Positions 26,824-35,631 of a DNA stretch of 64,000 nt are shown here, piece by piece. The stretch is from Salegentibacter maritimus (lineage in GTDB: Bacteria; Bacteroidota; Bacteroidia; Flavobacteriales; Flavobacteriaceae): contig NZ_JAEHOK010000014.1 in the NCBI RefSeq assembly GCF_016236915.1, positions 37,113-101,112 of the forward strand, given 5' to 3'. A model generated the notes under the pieces. It ran no database searches, was not told where the DNA came from, and saw nothing but the letters and a program-made list of their open reading frames with translations. The position numbers and the translations under genes are program-made. Positions within the stretch are counted from its first letter, which is position 1. The number at the start of each line of letters is the position of its first letter.

Positions 26824-26854
26824 TTGAGCCCTTGAAAAACAAACTGTATATTTG
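26824..26854 (+). promoter_or_regulatory. Bacteroidota promoter of the PfkB kinase gene
   Basis: TTG (26824-26826), 20 bases, TATATTTG (26847-26854). This is a full match to the -33/-7 consensus. The leader would be about 18 bases. Confidence 0.75.
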
Positions 26855-26877
26855 CAGCACATTTTTTAAATAAAACT

Positions 26878-27801
26878 ATGAGTAAATTACTGATTGTAGG
26901 TACTGTAGCCTTTGATGCTATTGAAACTCCATTTGGAAAAACCGATAAAATTCTTGGAGGCGCAGGAACCTATATTGGGCTTTCGGCTTCACAGTTTAAT
27001 GTAGACAGCGCAGTAGTATCTGTTGTGGGAGACGATTTTCCACAAGAATATCTGGACCTGCTTACTAAAAACAATATAAATATAGACGGAATTGAAGTAG
27101 TTCCCGGTGGGAAAACTTTCTTTTGGAGCGGCCGGTACCATAACGACCTTAACTCCAGAGACACCTTAGACACACAGCTAAATGTTCTGGCAGATTTTAA
27201 ACCGGTAGTACCAGCTAACTATAAAGATGCCGAGATTGTAATGCTAGGCAACTTACATCCATTGGTTCAGCTTAGCGTTTTGGAACAACTAGAATCTCCA
27301 AAGTTGGCCATTCTTGACACCATGAATTTTTGGATGGACAATGCATTGGAAGACTTGATGAAAGTAATTAGCAAAGTAGATGTAATTACTATTAATGATG
27401 AAGAAGCCAGGCAACTTTCTGGAGAATACTCTTTAGCAAAAGCTGCTAAAAAAATCGCTGCCATGGGGCCTAAATATGTAGTGATAAAAAAAGGAGAACA
27501 CGGCGCATTATTATTCCACGAAGAACAGGTATTTTTTGCTCCCGCCCTTCCTTTAGAAGAGGTTTTTGACCCTACAGGCGCCGGAGACACATTTGCAGGA
27601 GGCTTTGCAGGTTATCTTTCAAAGTCTGGCAATATTAGTTTTGAAAATATGAAAAACGCTATTATTTACGGGGCTAACCTTGCTTCTTTCTGTGTTGAAA
27701 AATTCGGCACCGAAAGAATGGAAGAGCTTTCAGGCAAGGAAGTTGATTCGCGCCTTGAAGAGTTCAAAAAATTAACTCAGTTTGAAATAGCATTAACCTA
27801 A
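26878..27801 (+). CDS. PfkB-family carbohydrate/nucleoside kinase
   Basis: A 307-residue ribokinase-fold kinase. The N-terminal sugar-binding Gly loop is ILGGAGTYIGL near residue 27, and the ATP/catalytic signature DPTGAGDTFAGGFAGYL near 232 carries the base Asp. The sugar specificity cannot be read from sequence; the gene sits just before purF in a purine-flavoured region, and flavobacterial members next to purF are common, which hints at a nucleoside or ribose-like substrate. It has its own promoter and terminator. Confidence 0.88.
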   Translation: MSKLLIVGTVAFDAIETPFGKTDKILGGAGTYIGLSASQFNVDSAVVSVVGDDFPQEYLDLLTKNNINIDGIEVVPGGKTFFWSGRYHNDLNSRDTLDTQLNVLADFKPVVPANYKDAEIVMLGNLHPLVQLSVLEQLESPKLAILDTMNFWMDNALEDLMKVISKVDVITINDEEARQLSGEYSLAKAAKKIAAMGPKYVVIKKGEHGALLFHEEQVFFAPALPLEEVFDPTGAGDTFAGGFAGYLSKSGNISFENMKNAIIYGANLASFCVEKFGTERMEELSGKEVDSRLEEFKKLTQFEIALT

Positions 27802-27805
27802 ACCT

Positions 27806-27832
27806 ATGCCCTGAATTTTCAGGGCATTTTTT
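27806..27832 (+). terminator. Terminator of the PfkB kinase gene
   Basis: ATGCCCTGA pairs with TCAGGGCAT across a 4-base loop, followed by a T6 run, directly after the stop. Confidence 0.9.
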
Positions 27833-27861
27833 ATATAAAACAGGATTCAAATCCTTTAATT

Positions 27862-29760
27862 ATGAGTGACGCCTTAAAACACGAATGTGGGATTGCCCAA
27901 ATACGATTGTTAAAACCGTTGGAGTATTATAAAGAAAAATATGGTACTGCCTTTTACGGAATAAACAAAATGTATTTAATGATGGAGAAGCAACATAACC
28001 GCGGCCAGGATGGTGCCGGTTTTGCCAATATCAAGTTAAATACCGCTCCCGGAGATCGCTATATTAGTAGAATTAGATCTAACGAAGCCCAGCCAATTCA
28101 GGATATTTTTGAACAAATTAATGGCAGGATTAATGACGAAATCAAAGCCAATCCCGAATATGCCGATGATGTTGCCCTACAAAAGAAGAACATTCCTTAT
28201 GTAGGTGAAGTTTACCTTGGGCACGTACGCTACGGAACTTTCGGGAAAAACAGTATTGAAAGTGTACACCCGTTCCTTAGACAAAACAACTGGATGCACC
28301 GTAATCTAATTGTGGCAGGAAACTTTAATATGACCAACGTAAACCAGCTTTTTAATAACCTGGTAGAACTTGGGCAGCACCCAAAAGAAAAAGCCGATAC
28401 CGTTACCGTAATGGAAAAAATTGGCCATTTCCTGGACTCCGAAGTTGAAAAACTCTATAAAAAATTAAAAAAGCAAGGCTTTTCAAAAGTAGCTGCTTCC
28501 CCTCTTATCGCAGAGAAATTAAACCTCGCTAAAATTCTTAGAAAGTCTTCCAAAAACTGGGATGGTGGTTATGCGATGGCCGGGATGCTTGGTCACGGAG
28601 ACTCTTTTGTTTTACGAGATCCCGCCGGAATAAGGCCTGCCTATTACTATAAAGACGACGAAGTGGTAGTTGTGGCTTCAGAAAGACCGGTAATTCAAAC
28701 TGCCTTCAACGTAAATTTTGACGATGTACATGAGCTGCCTCCCGGAAATGCTATTATTACCAAAAAGAGTGGAGAGGTAAATATTAAGAAAATTCTAGAA
28801 CCCTTAGAACGAAAAGCCTGTTCATTTGAGCGTATTTATTTTTCACGAGGAAGTGATGCCGAGATTTATAAAGAACGTAAAATGCTTGGGCGTTTACTGA
28901 TGCCCGAAGTACTAAAGTCTATAAACCACGACACCATAAATACCGTTTTCTCTTTTATTCCAAATACAGCAGAAACAAGTTTCTATGGAATGGTGGAAGC
29001 CGCACAGGACGAACTTAACAAGCAAAAGAATGACGCTATTCTTGCCGAAAAAGAAACTTTAACCGATGCCAGATTGCAAGAAATCCTGGCCCATAGGTTA
29101 CGTACCGAAAAAATTGCGATTAAAGACGTAAAGCTTAGAACTTTTATTACAGAAGACAGCAGCCGGGACGATCTTGTAGCCCATGTGTACGATGTAACTT
29201 ATGGAGTGATTAAACCCGAAGACAGCCTGGTTATTATAGACGATAGCATTGTAAGGGGAACCACTTTAAAGAAAAGCATCATTAAAATGATGGACAGGTT
29301 AAACCCCAAACAAATTGTAGTAGTCTCTTCAGCACCGCAAATTCGCTATCCTGATTGTTATGGAATTGACATGGCACGACTGGAAGGTCTTGTAGCTTTT
29401 AGAGCAGCACTAGAGCTTCTAAAAGATAACAACCAGTATGATATCGTAGAAAAAGTATATGAAAAATGTAAACTACAGGTGAACCTGGCTGATGAAGAAG
29501 TGAAAAATTTTGTAAAAGAAATTTACGAACCTTTTACTGATGAACAGATTTCAGATAAAATTTCAGAATTGCTTTGCGATACCGATGTAAATGCCAAGGT
29601 AAAAGTGATTTACCAAACTGTAGATAATTTACATAAGGCTTGCCCTAAAAATCTTGGAGATTGGTATTTTACAGGGAACTATCCAACCTTTGGAGGTAAC
29701 CGGGTTGTGAATAGAGCTTTCATTAATTTTTATGAAGGTAACGAGGGCAGAGCCTACTAA
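27862..29760 (+). CDS. purF: Amidophosphoribosyltransferase, long flavobacterial type
   Basis: A 632-residue enzyme for the first step of purine synthesis, PRPP plus glutamine to phosphoribosylamine. The N-terminal Ntn glutaminase starts at Cys9 of MSDALKHECGIAQI, so an eight-residue propeptide would be removed; EKQHNRGQDGAG and GHVRYGTFG are the glutamine-site blocks. The PRPP loop is VIIDDSIVRGTTLKKS in the C-terminal half. It is about 125 residues longer than E. coli PurF, owing to inserts and a C-terminal extension ending GNEGRAY. The 547-bp space after it holds two small-RNA-like units. Confidence 0.92.
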   Translation: MSDALKHECGIAQIRLLKPLEYYKEKYGTAFYGINKMYLMMEKQHNRGQDGAGFANIKLNTAPGDRYISRIRSNEAQPIQDIFEQINGRINDEIKANPEYADDVALQKKNIPYVGEVYLGHVRYGTFGKNSIESVHPFLRQNNWMHRNLIVAGNFNMTNVNQLFNNLVELGQHPKEKADTVTVMEKIGHFLDSEVEKLYKKLKKQGFSKVAASPLIAEKLNLAKILRKSSKNWDGGYAMAGMLGHGDSFVLRDPAGIRPAYYYKDDEVVVVASERPVIQTAFNVNFDDVHELPPGNAIITKKSGEVNIKKILEPLERKACSFERIYFSRGSDAEIYKERKMLGRLLMPEVLKSINHDTINTVFSFIPNTAETSFYGMVEAAQDELNKQKNDAILAEKETLTDARLQEILAHRLRTEKIAIKDVKLRTFITEDSSRDDLVAHVYDVTYGVIKPEDSLVIIDDSIVRGTTLKKSIIKMMDRLNPKQIVVVSSAPQIRYPDCYGIDMARLEGLVAFRAALELLKDNNQYDIVEKVYEKCKLQVNLADEEVKNFVKEIYEPFTDEQISDKISELLCDTDVNAKVKVIYQTVDNLHKACPKNLGDWYFTGNYPTFGGNRVVNRAFINFYEGNEGRAY

Positions 29761-29836
29761 ATGCATTTTAACTAGTATTTCTGCCTTTCATCTAAAATGA
29801 TTTCTAGCAGGACAAACTTTACATACATTAGCAGAA

Positions 29837-29910
29837 CCATAAACATAAGTAGGTTAAGTTCATGGTAGATTTGGGGCAAAGAAAGGTGGATCTATGATCT
29901 GCCTTTTTTT
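29837..29910 (+). ncRNA. Candidate small RNA, copy 1 (with intrinsic terminator)
   Basis: A 37-nt block (29844-29880, beginning CATAAGTAGGTTAAGTTC and ending TTGGGGCAAA) is followed by a terminator stem AAAGGTGGATC/GATCTGCCTTT with loop TAT and a T-run ending at 29910. TACATTAG at 29824-29831 sits where a -7 box would be. The region from 29784 (CCTTTCATCTAAAA) is shared with copy 2. There is no ORF downstream on this strand, which argues for a free RNA. The 5' end is estimated. Confidence 0.6.
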
Positions 29911-30046
29911 ATGCCCTTTGTATTTTCTAAAGCTTTTATCCAAAAAGTTTTTCCCACGATACAACGTACATAAAATTCATTTTTTCTTACAATTTCCCCT
30001 CACTACCAATACTTTAACAAGAAAATAGCCCTTTCATCTAAAAAAC

Positions 30047-30077
30047 TTGTAATCAAGATTTATTCACTCTACTTTAG
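30047..30077 (+). promoter_or_regulatory. Candidate promoter of small RNA copy 2
   Basis: TTG (30047-30049), 20 bases, TACTTTAG (30070-30077), one base off TAnnTTTG, ending about six bases before the inferred 5' end. Confidence 0.5.
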
Positions 30078-30082
30078 AATCA

Positions 30083-30154
30083 CCATAACATAAGTAGGTT
30101 AAGTTCATGGTAGATTTGGGGCAAAAAAAGGTGGGTTTATTCCCGCCTTTTTTT
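30083..30154 (+). ncRNA. Candidate small RNA, copy 2 (with intrinsic terminator)
   Basis: The same 37-nt block is identical at 30089-30125. Here the terminator stem is AAAGGTGGG/CCCGCCTTT with a six-base loop and a T7 run. Compared with copy 1, stem bases have changed on both sides so that pairing is kept, which is good evidence that the stem matters. It lies 245 bp after copy 1. It may belong to the Flavo-1 motif class or be undescribed; I cannot test that here. Confidence 0.62.
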
Positions 30155-30203
30155 ATTGATAAAATTAAGCATACTACTTCAGGGCGATCCATTGAAAACA
30201 AAT

Positions 30204-30259
30204 TTTTAATTTCGAGGAAAGTCTCACGGTATTACAGCCTTTGGCGGCACCAATAAAAA
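30204..30259 (+). repeat. Dispersed repeat family 2, copy C
   Basis: TTTTTAATTTCGAGGAAAGTC leads into CACGGTATTACAGCC and TTTGGCGGCACCAATAAA. The AATTTCGA lead is shared with copy D, the rest with copies A and D. Confidence 0.72.
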
Positions 30260-30285
30260 AGGCCGCACTAATGGCGGCCTTTTTA
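30255..30285 (-). terminator. Bidirectional terminator between purF region and sod
   Basis: AAAGGCCGC pairs with GCGGCCTTT across a 7-base loop, with A-run before and T-run after. It can end sod transcripts from the minus strand as well as read-through from the left. Confidence 0.88.
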
Positions 30286-30307
30286 ATATTATAGAAATAA
30301 CTATTTT

Positions 30308-30916
30308 TTATTTCTGTTTAGCATATCTGCTTCCAACTTCTTTCCAGTCAATAACATTAAAGAAAGCGTCAATATAATCTGGACGACGGTTTTGGTAGTT
30401 TAAGTAATATGCATGTTCCCAAACGTCCAATCCTAAGATAGGAGTTCCTCCACAGCCAATTCCTGGCATTAAAGGGTTATCCTGATTTGGAGTAGAACAA
30501 ATTTCTACTTTTCCGCCTTCATGAACACAAAGCCACGCCCATCCAGAACCAAATTGTCCTGCAGCTGCTTTAGAAAATTCATCTTTGAAAGCTTCAAAAG
30601 AACCATAAGCGGCATCTATTGCTTTAGCAAGTTCGCCTTCTGGTTTTCCTCCACCATCTGGAGACATAATATCCCAAAACAGTCTATGGTTATAAAAACC
30701 TCCACCGTTGTTTCTTACAGCATTATTCGATTTATCAAGATTTTCAAGGATATTTTCTATAGTCTTTCCTTCAAGGTCTGTACCTTCAATCGCAGCGTTT
30801 AATTTACTGGTATAACCTGCGTGGTGCTTCCCGTGGTGAATCTCCATGGTTTTCGCATCTATATGTGGTTCTAATGCATCAAAAGCATATTTTAACTTTG
30901 GTAACTCAAAAGCCAT
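30308..30916 (-). CDS. sodB: Superoxide dismutase (Fe/Mn family)
   Basis: A 202-residue cytosolic enzyme dismutating superoxide. The four metal ligands are visible: His27 in MEIHHGKHH, His in [11 protein letters not shown] near residue 78, and Asp and His in [19 protein letters not shown] near 165. The QFGSGWAWL segment with Gln is seen in iron forms, while [12 protein letters not shown] is shared by both metals, so metal use is left open. It has a good promoter upstream and a shared terminator downstream. Confidence 0.94.
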   Translation of the reverse strand: MAFELPKLKYAFDALEPHIDAKTMEIHHGKHHAGYTSKLNAAIEGTDLEGKTIENILENLDKSNNAVRNNGGGFYNHRLFWDIMSPDGGGKPEGELAKAIDAAYGSFEAFKDEFSKAAAGQFGSGWAWLCVHEGGKVEICSTPNQDNPLMPGIGCGGTPILGLDVWEHAYYLNYQNRRPDYIDAFFNVIDWKEVGSRYAKQK

Positions 30917-30954
30917 TTGAATATATTTTTTTAGTGATTAGTATTAAATTCGAT

Positions 30955-30983
30955 CAAATTTAGGTATTAAGCGATTTAATCAA
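30955..30983 (-). promoter_or_regulatory. Promoter of the superoxide dismutase gene
   Basis: On the minus strand: TTG (30981-30983), 18 bases, TAAATTTG (30955-30962). The -7 match is exact and the spacing is near the norm. The leader is about 32 bases. Confidence 0.65.
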
Positions 30984-31084
30984 AACATTTTAGTGTTATA
31001 AAATACTTAAAAGCCTATATAAACCAACAAACATTTTTATTTTACCTTTAAAATTAAAAAACTCACAAATACCAAATTCTTTTT

Positions 31085-34000
31085 TTGACAAACAATTTCA
31101 CCATTTATAATGCCTCTGCAGGATCGGGAAAAACTTTTACCCTGGTCAAGGAATATTTACTTTTATTACTTAAAAGCGAAAAAAACGACGCTTATAAAAA
31201 CATTTTGGCCATCACATTTACCAACAAGGCGGTAGATGAGATGAAGTCTAGAATTATTAGTAGCTTAAGAAGCTTTACTGACGAAGAGACGACTTCTGAA
31301 AATAATGCGCTCTTTAAAGCTGTTGCTAAAGAAACCGGGCTAAATGAGGTGTTACTTAAAGTTAAAGCTTCAAAAATCCTTAAAAGCATTATCCACAATT
31401 ACGCGGCCTTTGAAGTATCTACCATAGATGGGTTTACCCACCGGGTTCTTAGAACTTTTGCCAAAGATCTAGGCTTACCGGTAAATTTTGAGATCGCACT
31501 TAATACGCGACAAATTCTTTTAGAGGCAGTAGATAGACTTATTGCCAAAGCTGGGACTCATAAAGATCTCACAAAGGTTCTGGTGGCCTTTGCCATCAAT
31601 AAAACCGATGATGATAAAAGCTGGGATATTGCTAAAGATTTATTTGAAATTTCTGAATTGCTCATTGGGGAAAACCACCAGGAAGCCCTAAAAAAACTCA
31701 AAGGAAAAACCACTGAAGATTTTCAAAAATTCAAGGAAAAAATCAGTTTAGAAATTAAAAAAACCAAAGCTATTATTGCAGAAACCAGTTCAGAATTTTT
31801 TGAGCTTGTTGAAAGCAATAATATTGAAGAAAAAGACTTTAGTCGTGGTTTGGTTTATAAACACTTTGTAAAATTAAGAGATCAAAAAACTATAGACGGT
31901 TTTGAAAAAGCCTGGATGTTAAAACTGGAAAGCGCCCCCCTTTATGCTAAATCTAATAAGAATCAAGCTGTAAAAGATTCATTAGACGGTATTCAGCCAC
32001 TTATTGTTAGCCTTTTTGAGCTTTCTAAAAGAGCTTATCTAAATCTTGATTTTCTAGAAGCCATCAAGAAGAATCTAACCCAACTTTCGCTACTCAATGC
32101 GATAAACCAGGAAGTAGAGCTTATAAAAAAAGAGCGAAACCTAATTCTTATTTCAGAATTCAATCCTAAAATTAGTGCCCAGGTTAAAGACCAGCCAGCT
32201 CCATTTATTTACGAAAGACTTGGGGAACGTTATCAAAACTATTTTATAGATGAATTTCAGGATACCTCACAGATGCAGTGGGAAAACCTTATCCCTCTAA
32301 TAGACCATAAGCTTTCTTCAGAAAACGCGCAGGATTCTGCCAATGCCATGCTTGTAGGTGACGCTAAACAATCAATTTACAGGTGGCGTGGTGGAAAAGC
32401 CGAGCAATTTATAGACCTGTGTTTGGATACAAACCCCTTTAGTATAGAAAAGCAGGTAGAAAACCTTCCCAATAATTATCGCAGCGGAAGCCAAATTGTA
32501 AACTTCAACAATAGTTTATTTAATTATGCAGCGGGCACTTTACAAAACCCTTCTTACTCTAATTTATTCAAGGAAAGCAATCAAAGTCCGCAGGCAGGAG
32601 ACTTTGGTTATGTAAACATCGATTTTATAGAGGCTGAAAATTCTACAGAAGAAGATGAGATCTATCCAGAAAAAATTCTGGAAATCATTCAAAACCTGGA
32701 GCATGAGAATTTTAAAAAAGGGGATATCTGCATCTTAACCCGTAAAAAGAAAGAAGGGGTTACGATTGCAAATTATTTAAGTGAACATAAAGTTCCGGTG
32801 GTTTCATCAGAAACTTTGCTTGTGGGGAATTCGCCGGAGGTAAATTTTATTGCTCATTTACTGGAATTCTCTCTAAATCCTAAAGACAACAACTTAAAAC
32901 TTGAACTTTTTGATTTTCTTGCCAATTTTCTACAAATAGAAGACCGCTACCCTATTATTTCGGCTAATTTGCCAAAAGACGGAAAACTATTTTTTAATTG
33001 GTTAAAAGACTATAATATCAATTTTAACCTGGACGAAATACAGCAACTCTCTGTCTACGAAGCCGCCGAGTATATTATTAGATGTTTCTCACTTGTAAAG
33101 ACTTCTAATGCTTATGTTCAGTTCTTTCTTGATTTTATCTTTGAAAGTACGCAAAAGGCTACTGCCGGAATAGCCGATTTTATTGATTTATGGAAACAGG
33201 AGGTAGAAAATTTAAGTATAGTGGTTCCTAAAGCTGAAGATGCTGTACAAATAATGACCATTCATAAATCTAAAGGCCTGGAGTTCCCGGTGGTAATTTA
33301 CCCCTATGCAAATTCAGATTCCAAAAGCACACGAATGGATTCAGTTTGGCTTCCCATGGAACCACCTTTAGATGATATTCCTGTAAACTATTTAAGCGCA
33401 ACAGACAAAATGCTAAATTGGGGCCCAAAGGCTTCAAACATTTACTCCAACTTAATTTACCAAAAAGAGCTGGATACACTAAATGTTCTTTATGTAGCCT
33501 GCACGCGTGCCTCGCAACAACTCTACCTTTTAAGCAAAAAGGAAATAGATGCAAAAGGCAATGAAAAAACCCATAAGACATCAGGCTTATTAATTGGCTT
33601 TTTAAAAGAAATCGGAAAGTGGGATGTTAATAAAAACACCTATGAATTTGGGGAAATAGCAAATCCTGACACCTCAAAAGAGACACACTCTAAAAATATT
33701 GTTTCAGAAAGCTTCTATTCTTCAGCAACACAAAATCAAGCGGTTAATATCGTTACGAAATCCGGTATGCTTTGGGACAGCAAACAAGAAGAAGCGATTG
33801 AAAAAGGAGAAATTTTACACGAGTTACTGGCAAAAATCAACTATAAAGAACAGGTTAAACCGGTTGTTGAACAGGCGGTAAATGAAGGTGTAATTACAAA
33901 AGATTCCGCAGAAAAAATAGAGGTCTTACTTTATGAAATCACCAATCATCCACAACTTTTATCATTTTATACCAAAGAAGCAAAAAATTATAATGAACGG

Positions 34001-34216
34001 GATATTTTAACTCCCGATGGCAAAAGGCTAAGACCAGATAGAATTAATTTTTCGGGAAATCAAGTAGATATTATAGATTACAAAACCGGGAAGTTTAATA
34101 TTACCCACGAAAACCAAATTAATAATTATGCTAAGGTTTTGGAAGACATGGGTTATACGGTAAGCAGTAAAAATCTTGTGTATACAAATAAAAGGCTAAA
34201 TGTGCGCCTTGTATAA
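31085..34216 (+). CDS. addA: UvrD-family helicase-nuclease, AddA/RecB-like
   Basis: A 1043-residue protein. Helicase motifs are in order: Walker A ASAGSGKTFTLV near residue 10, AITFTNKAVDEMKSR near 43, Walker B YFIDEFQDTSQMQWENL near 390, GDAKQSIYRWRGG near 425, NYRSGSQIVNFN near 463, TIHKSKGLEFPVVI near 722 and VLYVACTRASQQLYL near 802. The C-terminal 150 residues hold a PD-(D/E)xK nuclease with RPDRINF and IDYKTGK. This fits the AddA subunit of a double-strand-break repair nuclease; the AddB-like partner is 2.9 kb downstream. A TTG start is used because no ATG lies before Walker A. Confidence 0.88.
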   Translation: MTNNFTIYNASAGSGKTFTLVKEYLLLLLKSEKNDAYKNILAITFTNKAVDEMKSRIISSLRSFTDEETTSENNALFKAVAKETGLNEVLLKVKASKILKSIIHNYAAFEVSTIDGFTHRVLRTFAKDLGLPVNFEIALNTRQILLEAVDRLIAKAGTHKDLTKVLVAFAINKTDDDKSWDIAKDLFEISELLIGENHQEALKKLKGKTTEDFQKFKEKISLEIKKTKAIIAETSSEFFELVESNNIEEKDFSRGLVYKHFVKLRDQKTIDGFEKAWMLKLESAPLYAKSNKNQAVKDSLDGIQPLIVSLFELSKRAYLNLDFLEAIKKNLTQLSLLNAINQEVELIKKERNLILISEFNPKISAQVKDQPAPFIYERLGERYQNYFIDEFQDTSQMQWENLIPLIDHKLSSENAQDSANAMLVGDAKQSIYRWRGGKAEQFIDLCLDTNPFSIEKQVENLPNNYRSGSQIVNFNNSLFNYAAGTLQNPSYSNLFKESNQSPQAGDFGYVNIDFIEAENSTEEDEIYPEKILEIIQNLEHENFKKGDICILTRKKKEGVTIANYLSEHKVPVVSSETLLVGNSPEVNFIAHLLEFSLNPKDNNLKLELFDFLANFLQIEDRYPIISANLPKDGKLFFNWLKDYNINFNLDEIQQLSVYEAAEYIIRCFSLVKTSNAYVQFFLDFIFESTQKATAGIADFIDLWKQEVENLSIVVPKAEDAVQIMTIHKSKGLEFPVVIYPYANSDSKSTRMDSVWLPMEPPLDDIPVNYLSATDKMLNWGPKASNIYSNLIYQKELDTLNVLYVACTRASQQLYLLSKKEIDAKGNEKTHKTSGLLIGFLKEIGKWDVNKNTYEFGEIANPDTSKETHSKNIVSESFYSSATQNQAVNIVTKSGMLWDSKQEEAIEKGEILHELLAKINYKEQVKPVVEQAVNEGVITKDSAEKIEVLLYEITNHPQLLSFYTKEAKNYNERDILTPDGKRLRPDRINFSGNQVDIIDYKTGKFNITHENQINNYAKVLEDMGYTVSSKNLVYTNKRLNVRLV

Positions 34217-34247
34217 AAGAAATGTAAGTTTGTAAAAAAATAGAATT

Positions 34248-35441
34248 ATGTACGGATCGATAAAACAACATTTAGAAAAAGAACTCGAGCAAATTAAAGA
34301 AGACGGTCTTTTTAAGAAAGAACGAATAATTACCGGCCCTCAGGATGCGGTAATCAATATTTCTACCGGGCAGCAAGTGATTAATTTTTGCGCTAACAAC
34401 TATTTAGGATTATCCTCCCACCCAGAGGTTATAAAAGCCGCAAAAGATACTATGGACAGTCACGGTTTTGGTATGTCTAGTGTTAGGTTTATTTGTGGAA
34501 CCCAGGATATTCATAAAGAATTAGAACAAAAAATAGCCGATTTCTACGGAACAGAAGATACTATTCTTTATGCTGCTTGTTTTGACGCCAATGGCGGAAT
34601 CTTTGAGCCACTTTTAACCAAAGAAGACGCGATAATTTCAGATTCACTAAACCATGCCTCTATTATTGATGGGGTACGTTTATGTAAAGCAGCCAGGTAT
34701 CGCTATCAAAATGGTGATATGGCCGATTTGGAAAAACAACTTCAGGAAGCCAACGAAAAAGGTGCTCGCTTTAAAATTATTGTAACCGACGGTGTTTTCT
34801 CTATGGATGGCCTTGTAGCTCCATTAGACAAAATTTGTGACCTGGCCGATAAATATGACGCCCTGGTTATGATAGACGAATGCCATGCTACCGGGTTTAT
34901 TGGTGAAAAAGGTATTGGTACCCTAGAGGAAAAAGGGGTTTTGGATAGAGTAGATATTATTACAGGAACCCTGGGTAAAGCCCTTGGTGGTGCAATGGGA
35001 GGCTACACCACCGCTAAAAAAGAAATCATAGAATTATTAAGACAACGTTCAAGACCCTATTTGTTCTCAAATTCACTGGCACCGGCCATTGTGGGCGCGT
35101 CTCTCAAGGTTTTTGATATGTTGGAAAACGATAATACACTACGTGAAAAACTAAAAAGTAACACCAAATACTTCAAACAGGGAATTAAAGATGCAGGTTT
35201 CGACATTATTGATGGTGAAGCGGCTATAGTCCCTGTAATGTTATATGACGCCAAATTATCGCAAAAAATGGCCGATAGACTTCTGGAAGAAGGTATTTAT
35301 GTAATTGGATTCTTTTACCCGGTTGTTCCTAAAGAAAAAGCAAGAATTAGAGTACAACTATCGGCAGCGCATGAGCAGGAGCATTTAGATAAAGCTATTG
35401 AAGCATTTACAAGGGTTGGGAAAGAATTAGGAGTAATTTAA
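34248..35441 (+). CDS. kbl: Glycine C-acetyltransferase (2-amino-3-ketobutyrate CoA ligase)
   Basis: A 397-residue PLP enzyme of the alpha-oxoamine synthase family, splitting 2-amino-3-ketobutyrate with CoA into glycine and acetyl-CoA in threonine breakdown. Landmarks are [13 protein letters not shown] near residue 47, [10 protein letters not shown] near 136, [10 protein letters not shown] near 207 and the PLP Lys in [13 protein letters not shown] near 243. The usual partner threonine dehydrogenase is not adjacent. TAAGTTTG at 34225-34232 is a likely -7 box with a short leader. Confidence 0.94.
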   Translation: MYGSIKQHLEKELEQIKEDGLFKKERIITGPQDAVINISTGQQVINFCANNYLGLSSHPEVIKAAKDTMDSHGFGMSSVRFICGTQDIHKELEQKIADFYGTEDTILYAACFDANGGIFEPLLTKEDAIISDSLNHASIIDGVRLCKAARYRYQNGDMADLEKQLQEANEKGARFKIIVTDGVFSMDGLVAPLDKICDLADKYDALVMIDECHATGFIGEKGIGTLEEKGVLDRVDIITGTLGKALGGAMGGYTTAKKEIIELLRQRSRPYLFSNSLAPAIVGASLKVFDMLENDNTLREKLKSNTKYFKQGIKDAGFDIIDGEAAIVPVMLYDAKLSQKMADRLLEEGIYVIGFFYPVVPKEKARIRVQLSAAHEQEHLDKAIEAFTRVGKELGVI

Positions 35442-35567
35442 GAGATCGTGTTTTAGGGGGAAAACTGTAATGAAAATTTATCAAAAATAAAGGTCTACAA
35501 TTCTTAAAAAGCTCTCAAAAAGCAGACTATCAAAGGGATTATTAAGAAAACTTTATTATTTTAAGCT

Positions 35568-35597
35568 TTGTTGATAAGCTTTAACGGTATACTTTTG
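35568..35597 (+). promoter_or_regulatory. Strong Bacteroidota promoter of the OmpA-family gene
   Basis: TTG (35568-35570), 19 bases, TACTTTTG (35590-35597), both boxes exact. The leader before the ATG at 35632 is about 30 bases. This suits a highly expressed outer-membrane protein. Confidence 0.8.
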
Positions 35598-35631
35598 TTA
35601 ACAATTAACACTTAAAACTAAACTATTGAAT

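Noticed and set aside
29761..30300. Riboswitch controlling a downstream gene
   Set aside because: The next gene, sod, is on the opposite strand, so the repeated units have no downstream target on their own strand.
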